A stretch of DNA of 64,000 nt from Diaphorobacter ruginosibacter (GTDB taxonomy: Bacteria; Pseudomonadota; Gammaproteobacteria; Burkholderiales; Burkholderiaceae_C): the NCBI RefSeq assembly GCF_014395975.1, contig NZ_CP060714.1, positions 62,001-126,000 on the forward strand. The letters are read 5' to 3'. Positions 8,650 through 17,175 of the stretch are shown piece by piece. Made by a program: the position numbers and the translations under genes. Within the stretch, counting starts at the first letter, position 1, and each line of letters opens with the position of its first letter. A model generated the notes under the pieces. It did no database searches, had not been told where the DNA came from, and saw only the letters and a program-made list of their open reading frames with translations.

Positions 8650-10353
8650 TCAGCCCATCCACTGGCTCACGGGGACGGCCGTGTCCTGCAGCGGCTGCGA
8701 GTGGATGTCCACCAGGGCCGGGCCGTCGTGTGCCAACGCGGCCTTGAGCGCGGACTCCAGGTCGGAGGGCTCCTGCACGGTCCAGGCCTTCACGCCGAAC
8801 GCTTCCGCGACGCGCGCATGCTGGGTGCGGTTGAAGTCCACCGAGAAATAGCGCTCGCCGTAACCGGTCTTCTGGCTGGCCTTGATCCAGCCATAGACGG
8901 AGTTGGAGAAGACGATCATCTTGAGCGGCACATTGCGTCGCACGACGGTCTCGAGCTCGCCGCAGGTGAAGCCGAAGCTGCCATCGCCCATCGCCGAGAT
9001 CACCATCGAGTCCGGCTGGCCCACGGCCGCACCGAACGCCGCCGACAGCGAGTAGCCCAGCGCCCCGTGCGCGCGGTTGGTGATGAAGTGCCGGCCTTCC
9101 TGCGGGGCGTCGAAATACGCGGAGAAGTAGGGGCAGGGCGTGCCGGGATCGGCCACGGCGATCGCCCGGCGGGGCAGCAGCCGGTTGAGCGTGTCCAGCA
9201 CGCGCTCGGGGCGGATCGGCAGCTCGCCCGACTGTGCGAGCGGCGCGAAGAACGCGAGCTTTTCCATGCGCGCCCGGGCCGCGAGCGCGCGGCCGTCTGC
9301 CGTGTCCTGCGGGCGCCGATTGATGATCTTCTGCACCGCCGCGTCGAGTGCCTCCAGCGCGAGGCGAGCATCGCCCACCATGGCCACGTCGGTGCGGTAG
9401 TTGGTGCCGATGGTCATCGCATCGACGTCGATGTGCAGGATGGTCACGCCACGGCCCGGCATCTGGCCATGTTCGGTGGTGGTGGAGCCCGCGCGGCAAC
9501 CGATGAACAGCACCAGGTCGGCCTGGGCGACCACGGCGCGCGTGGCGGGGACGCCGCCATTGGTGCCCACCACGCCCGCATTGAGCGGGTGCGTGTCGGC
9601 CAGGCTGCCCTGGCCGCTCACCGTGAGGCACACCGGCGCATTCAGGCGGCTTGCGAGCGCATCCAGCGCCTGGCTGGCGCCCGAGATCACCACGCCGCCG
9701 CCGCAGATCAGCACCGGCGCCCTGGCGGCCACGAGCCGCGCGGCCGCATCTTCGACGGCTGCCGGATCGGGTGCGCTGCGCGTGGCCGGATAGTGGTCGT
9801 GGCCCGGCTGTGCCCACACGTCCTGCGGGTTGGGCAGCTCGTGCTTCTGCAGGTCGTAGGGCAGGCAGATGTGCGCCGCACCCGGGCGGCCCGTGGTCAT
9901 CGCGCGGAATGCGGAGCGCATGGCGTGCGGGATCTGGTCGACGCGGTCGATGGTGGTGTTCCACTTGGTCAGCGGGCGGTACAGCGCCTGCTGATCGAGC
10001 TCGGTCAGGGGGAACTTGCCGCGCGCGCCCACCGAGACGTCGGTGGTGATGCCGAGCACGGGGATCGACGACTCGTTGGCCTCCACGAGGCCGGGCAGCA
10101 GGTAGGTGGCGCCGCCGCCGCTCGGGCCTTCGCAGACGCCCACCTTGCCGGTCACACGCGCATAGCCGTCGGCCATGTAGGCCGCGCTGCGTTCGTCGCG
10201 TGTGAGGATGTGGTCCATGCCGTGGTCCAGGCGCGCCATCGCGTCGTAGAGCGGCAGGCTGGTGTCGCCGCAAAGTCCGAAAATATGCTTCACGCCGTTG
10301 TGTTGCAACATTCGTACCATGGCGTCTGCACCATTCATGGGCGTCGTGCTCAT
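8650..10353 (-). CDS. Thiamine-diphosphate-dependent enzyme, acetolactate-synthase family
   Basis: A 567-residue enzyme with the three-domain architecture of the TPP family. The N-terminal pyrimidine-binding domain carries catalytic Glu54 in TRDERSAAYMADGYAR. The central domain lies around residues 195-330. The C-terminal domain has the GDG motif at 456-458 with the matching Asn484 that completes the TPP/Mg signature. Relatives include acetolactate synthase, glyoxylate carboligase, sulfoacetaldehyde acetyltransferase and oxalyl-CoA decarboxylase; the sequence does not discriminate. An AAGGAG ribosome site precedes the ATG at 10353. It is the first gene of the cluster reading toward the Bug receptor and VOC genes and diverges from a GntR regulator over a shared palindrome. 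Confidence 0.88.
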   Translation of the reverse strand: MSTTPMNGADAMVRMLQHNGVKHIFGLCGDTSLPLYDAMARLDHGMDHILTRDERSAAYMADGYARVTGKVGVCEGPSGGGATYLLPGLVEANESSIPVLGITTDVSVGARGKFPLTELDQQALYRPLTKWNTTIDRVDQIPHAMRSAFRAMTTGRPGAAHICLPYDLQKHELPNPQDVWAQPGHDHYPATRSAPDPAAVEDAAARLVAARAPVLICGGGVVISGASQALDALASRLNAPVCLTVSGQGSLADTHPLNAGVVGTNGGVPATRAVVAQADLVLFIGCRAGSTTTEHGQMPGRGVTILHIDVDAMTIGTNYRTDVAMVGDARLALEALDAAVQKIINRRPQDTADGRALAARARMEKLAFFAPLAQSGELPIRPERVLDTLNRLLPRRAIAVADPGTPCPYFSAYFDAPQEGRHFITNRAHGALGYSLSAAFGAAVGQPDSMVISAMGDGSFGFTCGELETVVRRNVPLKMIVFSNSVYGWIKASQKTGYGERYFSVDFNRTQHARVAEAFGVKAWTVQEPSDLESALKAALAHDGPALVDIHSQPLQDTAVPVSQWMG

Positions 10354-10387
10354 TGCGGATCTCCTTGAAATCGAATTAAGAATCCAG

Positions 10388-10401
10388 TTAAGTATACTTA
10401 A
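10388..10401. promoter_or_regulatory. Perfect 14-bp palindrome, probable GntR operator overlapping divergent -10 elements
   Basis: TTAAGTATACTTAA is a perfect palindrome in the 51-base gap between the TPP-enzyme gene and the gntR gene. Its GTATAC core resembles sites bound by FCD-type GntR regulators. TATACT can be read on both strands, so the palindrome may form the -10 box of both divergent promoters. On the minus strand a TTCACC lies 16 bases upstream as a possible -35. On the plus strand the gntR ATG follows only four bases after the palindrome, which would give a very short or absent leader. Binding by the adjacent regulator is inferred from position. Confidence 0.6.
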
Positions 10402-10404
10402 AAC

Positions 10405-11172
10405 ATGCCAGAGGTGAAAACAATCCAGCGCAAGGTCGGCGCGCAAGCCAAGCCGACGCGCAAGCCGCGTTCGAGTCCCCGCTCGAACGCGATCTCGCAG
10501 GTGCGCCGCGAACGGGGCAGCGATGTGTTCCAGACACTGCGCGACATGGCGATCAGCTACCAGCTCAAGCCCGGGGAGCGGCTCAGCGAGATCGAGCTGG
10601 CGCAGAGGCTGGGTGTGAGCCGCACGCCCGTGCGCGAGGCGCTGGCGCGGCTGGTGACCGAGGGCTTTCTCGAGCCCTGCACGCGCGGCTATATGCGCCG
10701 CCCGCTGCAGGTACAGGACGTGCTGGACCTGTACGAGGCGCGCATGGCGGTGGAGCGCGAGTGCCTTCGCTATGCGGTCGAGCGGGCGAGCCCCCTGCAG
10801 ATCGCCGAGATGCAGGAATTCCTTGCGCTGAGCCGCGCGGCCGCGCCGGGCACGGCAGTGCAGGAGCTGGTGGAGCTCGACGAGTCCTTTCACAACCGCA
10901 TCGCCGCCATGTCGGGCAACGCGGAGCTTGCGCGCATGCTCGGCAATCTGAACGAGCGCGTGCGCTTCATCCGCTGGATCGACATGGAAAAGGTAGGTCG
11001 CGACTCCACGCAGAAGGAGCATGGCGCGATCGCCGATGCAATCGAGCGGCGCGACACGAAGGCTGCGGCGCAGCTCATGGACGAACACATCGCGCTGCGC
11101 CGCGAACAGATCGTCGAAGCGGTCACGCAGGGGCTGGCACGGATCTTCCTGGGCGACGAGCTGGCGAAATGA
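10405..11172 (+). CDS. GntR-family transcriptional regulator, FCD subfamily
   Basis: A 255-residue regulator. A basic N-terminal tail of about 40 residues precedes the winged helix (GERLSEIELAQRLGVSRTPV, then REALARLVTEGFLEP). The C-terminal all-helical FCD effector domain shows VLDLYEARMAVERE, ELDESFHNRIAAMSGN and the late KEHGAIADAIERRD; the Asp and His positions that bind metal or carboxylate ligands are present. It diverges from the TPP-enzyme operon and probably controls it and itself through the palindrome just before its start codon. Effectors of this subfamily are usually small carboxylic acids. The long basic N-terminal tail is unusual, and an internal start is possible though unsupported. 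Confidence 0.9.
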   Translation: MPEVKTIQRKVGAQAKPTRKPRSSPRSNAISQVRRERGSDVFQTLRDMAISYQLKPGERLSEIELAQRLGVSRTPVREALARLVTEGFLEPCTRGYMRRPLQVQDVLDLYEARMAVERECLRYAVERASPLQIAEMQEFLALSRAAAPGTAVQELVELDESFHNRIAAMSGNAELARMLGNLNERVRFIRWIDMEKVGRDSTQKEHGAIADAIERRDTKAAAQLMDEHIALRREQIVEAVTQGLARIFLGDELAK

Positions 11173-11288
11173 CGGGGTGATGGCGGTGCCGCCGCGCGCA
11201 GGGCGTTGCGTGCGGGGAATTGCCTGCTGCTGTATATTTCAACAGTAGTTCCCCTTTCCCTTTCCCACCCCACAGTTCCTCAGCACCC

Positions 11289-12677
11289 ATGGCCAAAGAC
11301 AAGGCAATCTTCACCTGCACCGAATGTGGCGGCACCAGTCCGCGCTGGCTGGGCAAATGCCCTTCGTGCGGCGCATGGAACACGCTGGTGGAATCCGTCG
11401 TCGAAGGCGGCAATGGCGGAGCGGGCAAGAACCGCATGAGCGCGTCCAGCTACGCGGGGCTCGCGCAGGCGCAGGCCGTCACGCCGCTGGCCGCCATCGA
11501 GGCGCAGGACGTGGCCCGAACGGCAAGCGGCATCGAGGAGCTCGACCGCGTGCTCGGCGGCGGCGTGGTCGAGGGCGGCGTGGTGCTGATCGGCGGCGAT
11601 CCGGGCATCGGCAAGTCCACGCTCCTGCTGCAGGCCATGGATGCGCTGCACCGCACCGGCATGCCGACGCTGTACGTGACCGGCGAGGAAAGCGGCGCGC
11701 AGGTGGCGCTGCGCTCGCGCCGGCTCGGGCTCGACCACAGCCAGGTGAATGTGCTGGCGGAGATCCAGCTCGAGAAGATCCTTGCGACCGTCGAGGCCAC
11801 GCAGCCCGCCGTCGTGGTGATCGACTCCATCCAGACGGTGTATTCCGACCAGCTCACGAGCGCCCCGGGCTCGGTCGCGCAGGTGCGCGAGTGTGCGGCG
11901 CACCTCACGCGCGCCGCCAAATCCACCGGCATCTCGATGATCCTCGTGGGCCACGTCACCAAGGAGGGAGCACTGGCCGGCCCGCGCGTGCTCGAGCACA
12001 TGGTCGATACGGTGCTGTATTTCGAGGGGGACACGCATTCGAGCTTCCGCCTTGTCCGCGCGATCAAGAACCGCTTCGGCGCGGTCAACGAGATCGGGGT
12101 GTTCGCGATGACCGAGCGCGGCCTCAAGGGCGTGACCAACCCGAGCGCCATCTTTCTTTCGCAGCACAGCGAGCCGGTGCCGGGCAGCTGCGTGCTGGTC
12201 ACGCTCGAGGGCACGCGGCCAATGCTGGTGGAGATCCAGGCGCTGGTCGACTCGTCCGGCCCCGCGCCGCGCCGCCTTTCGGTGGGCCTTGACCGTGATC
12301 GCCTGGCCATGCTGCTGGCCGTGCTGCACCGCCATGCCGGTGTGGCCTGTGCCGACCAGGACGTGTTCGTCAACGCGGTCGGCGGCGTGCGCATCAGCGA
12401 GCCCGCGGCGGATCTGGCGGTCATGCTGTCGATCACCTCGAGCCTGCGCGGCAAGGCCCTGCCCAAGGGCTTCATCGCCTTCGGCGAGGTCGGCCTGGCC
12501 GGCGAGGTACGCCCGGCCCCCCGGGGGCAGGAGCGCCTGAAGGAGGCGGCCAAGCTCGGCTTCTCCGTGGCCGTCGTCCCGAAGGCCAATGCGCCGAAGA
12601 AGCCGATCGAGGGGCTCGAGATCCATGCCGTGGAGCGCGTGGAAGAGGCCATGAACATCGTGCGCGGCCTGGGGTGA
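11289..12677 (+). CDS. radA: DNA repair protein RadA
   Basis: A 462-residue RecA-related branch-migration and repair ATPase. The N-terminal C4 zinc finger uses Cys10, Cys13, Cys24 and Cys27. Walker A GGDPGIGKS lies at residues 102-110, the RadA-specific KNRFG motif near residue 260, and a C-terminal Lon-protease-like domain (residues about 290-455) includes VFVNAVGGVRI. Length and motifs are canonical for functional RadA. The ATG at 11289 is chosen because the zinc finger starts nine residues later. It precedes a small membrane-protein gene and ilvE on the same strand, but a gap of over 100 bases separates radA from the next gene. Confidence 0.97.
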   Translation: MAKDKAIFTCTECGGTSPRWLGKCPSCGAWNTLVESVVEGGNGGAGKNRMSASSYAGLAQAQAVTPLAAIEAQDVARTASGIEELDRVLGGGVVEGGVVLIGGDPGIGKSTLLLQAMDALHRTGMPTLYVTGEESGAQVALRSRRLGLDHSQVNVLAEIQLEKILATVEATQPAVVVIDSIQTVYSDQLTSAPGSVAQVRECAAHLTRAAKSTGISMILVGHVTKEGALAGPRVLEHMVDTVLYFEGDTHSSFRLVRAIKNRFGAVNEIGVFAMTERGLKGVTNPSAIFLSQHSEPVPGSCVLVTLEGTRPMLVEIQALVDSSGPAPRRLSVGLDRDRLAMLLAVLHRHAGVACADQDVFVNAVGGVRISEPAADLAVMLSITSSLRGKALPKGFIAFGEVGLAGEVRPAPRGQERLKEAAKLGFSVAVVPKANAPKKPIEGLEIHAVERVEEAMNIVRGLG

Positions 12678-12791
12678 CGCGCTTTCCTCCCCGTGGATGG
12701 GAGGGGGCCGGCCTGTGCATTCGCATCCCCACACAGACGGGTTGGGCTCTACGCAGCATCCACAGGGCCTGTGCGGGCAAGTCATAAGACA

Positions 12792-13247
12792 ATGCCCGCC
12801 ATGAATTTCCGCAAATATCTCATTCCGCTGGGTATCGTCTGCCTGTTTTTTGCGTCCTACAACGCCTGGGGCTGGCAAGGGCCGATCACGGTGCTGGGCG
12901 GGCTGGTGATGTGGGCGCTGCTGCACTACACGCGCATCATGAACGTGATGCAGAAGGCCAACAAGCGCCCGATTGGCTATGTTGGCAGTGCGGTCATGCT
13001 CAATGCCAAGCTGCGTCCCGGCGTCAATCTGCTGCACGTGATCGCGATGACACAGTCGCTCGGCGAACGCCTCACGGAGCTGGGCCAGGACCCCGAGATC
13101 TACCGCTGGACGGACGGAACCCGGTCGTTCGTGACGGTCGAGCTTGTCAATGGCCGAGTGGTCAAGTGGGAATTGACACGCCCCGGGAATCCCGAGGAAG
13201 ACGGCTCCGAGGGGGCGTCTGCGGCCATTTCGTCCACTCAATCGTAA
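12792..13247 (+). CDS. Small conserved membrane protein of unknown function
   Basis: A 151-residue protein with two transmembrane helices near the N-terminus (YLIPLGIVCLFFASYNAW and the following ITVLGGLVMWALLHY), then a soluble, mixed alpha/beta tail containing KRPIGYVGSAVMLNAKLRPG and ending in an acidic, serine-rich stretch. The start could be the ATG at 12792 or the ATG three codons later. I do not recognise an enzymatic motif. It lies upstream of ilvE with a 44-base gap; function cannot be inferred beyond inner-membrane location. Confidence 0.75.
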   Translation: MPAMNFRKYLIPLGIVCLFFASYNAWGWQGPITVLGGLVMWALLHYTRIMNVMQKANKRPIGYVGSAVMLNAKLRPGVNLLHVIAMTQSLGERLTELGQDPEIYRWTDGTRSFVTVELVNGRVVKWELTRPGNPEEDGSEGASAAISSTQS

Positions 13248-13291
13248 AATCCCGGGTTTTGCGATCAACAGCAATTGAAATAAGGATTCAC

Positions 13292-14230
13292 ATGAGCCCC
13301 GTAGTTCCCTCGATGGCAGACCGTGACGGCAAGATCTGGATGGACGGCCAGATGCTGGACTGGCGCGATGCCAAGATCCACGTGCTGACACATTCGCTGC
13401 ACTATGGTTGCGGCGCGTTTGAAGGCGTTCGTGCCTACAAGACGGAACAGGGCACCGCCATTTTCCGCCTGCAGGACCATACCGACCGCCTGTTCAACAG
13501 CGCCAAGATCCTGCGCATGCAACTGCCGTTCTCCAAGGACGAGGTGAACGAGGCGCAGTGTGCCGTGGTGCGCGAGAACAAGCTGGAATCCTGCTACCTG
13601 CGTCCGCTGACCTGGATCGGCTCCGAGAAGCTGGGCGTTTCTCCGAAGGGCAACAAGGTCCACATGATCGTGGCGGCCTGGGCCTGGGGTGCGTACCTGG
13701 GCGAAGACGGCATGCAGCGCGGCATCCGCGTGAAGACGTCGAGCTACACGCGCCACCACGTGAACATCACGATGACGCAGGCGAAGGCATCGAGCAACTA
13801 CACGAACTCCATCCTCGCCAACATGGAAGCCACCGACGACGGCTACGACGAAGCGCTGCTGCTCGACGCGTCCGGCTTCGTCTCGGAAGGCTCGGGCGAG
13901 AACGTCTTCATCATCAAGAACGGCGTCGTCTACACCCCCGACCTCTCTGCCGGTGCTCTCAACGGTATCACCCGCAACACGGTGTTCGCCATCTGCAAGG
14001 ATCTCGGGATCGAAGTGGTGCAAAAGCGCATCACCCGTGACGAGGTGTACATCGCCGACGAGGCCTTCTTCAGCGGCACCGCCGCAGAAATCACGCCGAT
14101 CCGCGAACTCGACCGTGTGGAAATCGGCTCCGGCAGCCGCGGCCCGCTGACCGAGAAGATCCAGACCGCGTTCTTTGACATCGTCAATGGCCGCAATCCG
14201 AAATACGCTCACTGGCTCACAAAGGTCTGA
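13292..14230 (+). CDS. ilvE: Branched-chain amino acid aminotransferase
   Basis: A 312-residue class IV PLP aminotransferase catalysing the last step in leucine, isoleucine and valine synthesis. Catalytic Lys165 lies in MTQAKASSNY. The substrate-gating HYGCGAFEGVRAYK (residues 37-50) and the phosphate-binding ALNGITRNTV and FFSGTAAEITPIREL are typical of bacterial IlvE. A TAAGGA ribosome site precedes the ATG at 13292. It is followed after four bases by the zf-CHCC gene and is clearly co-transcribed with it. Confidence 0.96.
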   Translation: MSPVVPSMADRDGKIWMDGQMLDWRDAKIHVLTHSLHYGCGAFEGVRAYKTEQGTAIFRLQDHTDRLFNSAKILRMQLPFSKDEVNEAQCAVVRENKLESCYLRPLTWIGSEKLGVSPKGNKVHMIVAAWAWGAYLGEDGMQRGIRVKTSSYTRHHVNITMTQAKASSNYTNSILANMEATDDGYDEALLLDASGFVSEGSGENVFIIKNGVVYTPDLSAGALNGITRNTVFAICKDLGIEVVQKRITRDEVYIADEAFFSGTAAEITPIRELDRVEIGSGSRGPLTEKIQTAFFDIVNGRNPKYAHWLTKV

Positions 14231-14234
14231 TCTC

Positions 14235-14441
14235 ATGTCCCAAGCAATCGTTGAACTCCTGGCCAAGGACCTGAATGCCCAGGGCGGCGTGTACTGCCCC
14301 AGCCCCAAGGCGGACATGAAGCTGTGGAATTCCCATCCCAAGGTCTATCTCGACGTGGCGCATTCCGGCGAGGGCAAGTGCCCGTACTGCGGTACGGTGT
14401 ATCGCCTGAAGGCTGGTGAAGTGGTCAGCGCCGGCCACTGA
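14235..14441 (+). CDS. Zinc-finger (zf-CHCC type) protein
   Basis: A 68-residue protein with the C-H-C-C zinc-binding pattern of the zf-CHCC family: Cys21 in GGVYCPSP, His34 in WNSHPKVYLDV and Cys49/Cys52 in GKCPYCGTVYRL. The family includes the mitochondrial complex I subunit NDUFS6; the bacterial small versions are widespread in proteobacteria with unsettled roles. It is translated four bases after ilvE and followed by a strong GC hairpin, so it ends this operon. Confidence 0.9.
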   Translation: MSQAIVELLAKDLNAQGGVYCPSPKADMKLWNSHPKVYLDVAHSGEGKCPYCGTVYRLKAGEVVSAGH

Positions 14442-14489
14442 GCGGCCGGCAAGCGCCCGTACTCGCGGATAGGTTGTCATCTCTCGAAC

Positions 14490-14515
14490 GCGCGCGGCCG
14501 CATCCGGCCGCGCGC
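14490..14515 (+). terminator. GC-rich hairpin ending the ilvE operon
   Basis: Eleven-base arms (GCGCGCGGCCG and its complement) flank a four-base loop CATC, followed by the moderately T-rich TTGCGATTTGTTG. It is located 48 bases after the zf-CHCC stop codon. The T tract is weak for a classical intrinsic terminator. Confidence 0.65.
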
Positions 14516-14541
14516 TTGCGATTTGTTGCCAGAGCGGTGAA

Positions 14542-15906
14542 TTGTTGTTTGCACGCTTGGCAGCAGACCGCGCTTGTGGGACAAACTGCGTTCTGCATTC
14601 ACTGCGGTTCTACAAGAGTCCCCTTATCTTGAAATTCGTTTCCGGTCCCCTCGCCACGTTGCCGTGGCAACAGCAACTGAACTCTGTTGCCGCCTTTGCC
14701 GTGCCCGGCATGGCGCTGTGGCTGCCTTCGGGCTATTCCTATGGTGCCGCGCTGCTGCTGATCGGCGCTCTGTTTTCCATTCGCAAATGGCCTTTTGAGA
14801 AGCAGCAAGCACTCACATTGTGGTTTGCTGCCTGCATCTTCGCCATGGGGCTGCTATGGGTGGCCATGGCGGATCCCGTGGCAGGCCTGGGGCAGGCGGA
14901 CAGGCCCGCCAAGTTCCTGCTGGCCCTGCCGTGCCTGTTCTATGCCGCGGTGTTCGGCACGCGTCCCCGGGCTTTCTTCTGGGGCCTGGTCGTGGGCTGC
15001 ATCGGCGCCGGCGCACTGGCGGCGTGGCAGGTCTACGGCCTGGGCGAGTGGCGGGCCACGGGCCGCACCAATGCCATCCAGTACGGCAACCTCGCGCTGC
15101 TGCTGGCCGTGCTGCTGGCCGTGTTCGTGGCCACGGTCCACAAGCAGCTGTCGGTGGGCGAGAAGGTGCTCGCGGCTGTGGCCATCGTGGCCGGCATGGA
15201 CGCGTCGGTGCTGTCGCTTTCGCGCGGCGGCTGGCTGTCGCTCATCGTCGCCATGCCTTTCGGGCTGGCGCTGCTGTATCGCTACCGTGCGCGTCTTTTC
15301 TGGCGTGTGATCGTCGGGCTGATGGTCGTGGGCGGATTGATGTCGGTGCTCAACCGGGACATGCTTGCCACCCGCTGGGACGAGATGACCTCGGAGATCC
15401 GGGTCTATGAACGCACGCGCGATGCGAACACCTCGGTCGGGCAGCGTCTTGAGCATTGGCGCTTCGCCTGGGATGCGGGCAAGGAAAAGCCATTGCTGGG
15501 CTGGGGCGTCGCGGGCTACACGCAGGAAAAGCAGAAGCGCGTGGCAGAGGGCCTCTACAAGCCCGCGATCATCGAATACAAGTTCGTGCACAACGAGGTG
15601 CTCGACGTGTTCGTGAAGACCGGCCTCGTGGGCCTGGCGCTGCTGCTGTGGTTCTACGTCCTGCCGATCTGGATGTTCTGGCCGACGGGTGAACGCATGC
15701 GCGCCTACGAGGGCGGCGATCCCGCCTTGCGGCGCATGGTGCTCGCCGTGCGGCTGTGCGGCGTGTGCGTGCCCGTGCTGTATGTGGGCTTCGGGCTGAC
15801 GCAGGTTTTCTTTGCGCACAACAGCGGGATCATGTTCTACCTGTTCAGCCTGATCCTCCTCTGGTCCATGCTCCAAGGACTCGAGCGCTCGCGGCCTGTC
15901 GCCTGA
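14542..15906 (+). CDS. O-antigen ligase family membrane protein (WaaL-like)
   Basis: A polytopic inner-membrane protein of up to 454 residues with about ten hydrophobic segments. The diagnostic Wzy_C region contains LSLSRGGWLSL, a long periplasmic loop (NTSVGQRLEHWRFAWDAGKE, then PLLGWG) and HNEVLDVFVKTGLVGLALL, as in O-antigen ligases and related polymerases. It would join polymerised glycan to lipid A-core, or otherwise transfer glycans in the periplasm. No ATG lies before the first membrane segment. Candidate TTG starts are at 14542 and 14629; the latter fits the hydrophobic N-terminus better, so the start is uncertain. Three glycosyltransferase genes follow on the same strand. Confidence 0.85.
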   Translation: MLFARLAADRACGTNCVLHSLRFYKSPLILKFVSGPLATLPWQQQLNSVAAFAVPGMALWLPSGYSYGAALLLIGALFSIRKWPFEKQQALTLWFAACIFAMGLLWVAMADPVAGLGQADRPAKFLLALPCLFYAAVFGTRPRAFFWGLVVGCIGAGALAAWQVYGLGEWRATGRTNAIQYGNLALLLAVLLAVFVATVHKQLSVGEKVLAAVAIVAGMDASVLSLSRGGWLSLIVAMPFGLALLYRYRARLFWRVIVGLMVVGGLMSVLNRDMLATRWDEMTSEIRVYERTRDANTSVGQRLEHWRFAWDAGKEKPLLGWGVAGYTQEKQKRVAEGLYKPAIIEYKFVHNEVLDVFVKTGLVGLALLLWFYVLPIWMFWPTGERMRAYEGGDPALRRMVLAVRLCGVCVPVLYVGFGLTQVFFAHNSGIMFYLFSLILLWSMLQGLERSRPVA

Positions 15907-15987
15907 CCTGCACGGCGTGGGGCGGGGATGGGGGAACTGGTACAGGCCTCTCGAGGCCGTGCGTACCCTGCGCTTACACTCGCTGCC

Positions 15988-17175
15988 ATGCCAATTTCCA
16001 CGGATTCCCGTTCTTTCCCGGGTGACGCCGGCGCCCCGACCGGTGGTCGCCGGCCGCGGGTCCTGCACTTCGTCACCGGAGGCTTCTCGGGTGCCACGCA
16101 GGTGGCGCTCGATCTGGTGCGCGGGCATCTGGCGGGCGGGCAGTTCGAACCCCTGCTGGTGCTGCGCCGCAAGCGCCACACCGATCCGGCGCGCGTGGAG
16201 GCGCTGGTCCGGGAAGGCATTCCCGTCGAGGTGGTGGCGGGATGGGCGCATCTCGCGACCGTGCTGCAACTGGTGAAGATCTGCCGCTGCTTCCAGCCCG
16301 ACATTCTCGTGGCGCACGGCTTCAGCGATCACCTCTGGGCGCGCTACGCGGGGCTGATCGCGCACGTGCCGCACCTCGTGCACGTGGAGCACAACTCGCG
16401 CGAGCGCTACACCTGGTCGCGCACGCGGCAGATGCTGTGGCTCTCGCAGCGCACCGATGCGATCGTCGGTGTGTCCGAGGGCGTCCGGCAGGCATTGCTC
16501 GCGCGTGGCACCCCGCCCGCGAAGACGCTGGCCATCTCCAACGGCATCCGCACCGCGCCATTTGCCACGGCAGCCGATCACCCCTGGGGCGAACGCATCC
16601 CCGGCATCGTGATGGCGGCGCGCTTTGCCCGCCAGAAGGACCACACCACCCTGATCCGGGCGATGGCACTGCTGCGCGAGCGCGGGCTCACGCCTCCGGT
16701 GAAGCTGGCCGGCGGCGGCAAGGCCAGCGCACAGAAGCAGGCGCGCCAGCTCAGCGAGCAACTGGGGCTCGCCGGTCAGGTGGAGTTCCTCGGGCACCAC
16801 AAGGATGTCCCGGGCCTGCTGATGGCGCATCGCATCTGCCTGCTTTCGACGCATTGGGAGGGCATGCCGCTGTCGCTCATCGAAGGCATGGCGGCGGGCT
16901 GCACGGCGATCGGAACCCGCGCACCGGGCGTGCAGGAGGTCATCGCGCACGAGCACAACGGCCTGCTGGTGGAGCACGAGGATCCGGCATCCCTCGCCGA
17001 TGCGCTGGCGCGCGTCCTCACCGAGCCCGGGCTGGGTGAAAGGCTGGCGGCGCAGGGGTGCCATGATGCGAACACGCTGTACACACTGGAGCGCATGATC
17101 TCGCGCTACGAAGCGCTCTTCGGGCAGATACTGGCCCGCGGAGCAGATGCAACCGCAGATTTTTCCCGCATATGA
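15988..17175 (+). CDS. Glycosyltransferase family 4 protein
   Basis: A GT-B-fold retaining glycosyltransferase, about 395 residues from the ATG at 15988. The N-terminal half opens with RPRVLHFVTGGFSGATQ, and the C-terminal nucleotide-sugar domain has GIVMAARFARQKDH and the E-x7-E motif in THWEGMPLSLIEGMAAG, followed by GTRAPGVQEVIAHEHNGLLV. An ATG 60 bases upstream (15928) is also in frame. I prefer 15988 because the extra 20 residues are low-complexity. It is probably involved in lipopolysaccharide core or surface-glycan assembly with its neighbours; sugar donor unknown. The stop overlaps the next gene's start (ATGA). Confidence 0.9.
   Translation: MPISTDSRSFPGDAGAPTGGRRPRVLHFVTGGFSGATQVALDLVRGHLAGGQFEPLLVLRRKRHTDPARVEALVREGIPVEVVAGWAHLATVLQLVKICRCFQPDILVAHGFSDHLWARYAGLIAHVPHLVHVEHNSRERYTWSRTRQMLWLSQRTDAIVGVSEGVRQALLARGTPPAKTLAISNGIRTAPFATAADHPWGERIPGIVMAARFARQKDHTTLIRAMALLRERGLTPPVKLAGGGKASAQKQARQLSEQLGLAGQVEFLGHHKDVPGLLMAHRICLLSTHWEGMPLSLIEGMAAGCTAIGTRAPGVQEVIAHEHNGLLVEHEDPASLADALARVLTEPGLGERLAAQGCHDANTLYTLERMISRYEALFGQILARGADATADFSRI

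Noticed and set aside
8431..10368. Plus-strand open frame of about 640 codons opposite the TPP enzyme.
   Set aside because: The enzyme's catalytic Glu and GDG motif on the minus strand are decisive; the plus-strand text is a shadow.
14854..17064. Minus-strand open frame of about 730 codons opposite the polysaccharide genes.
   Set aside because: No domain is recognisable, the composition is antisense-like, and two well-supported genes lie opposite.
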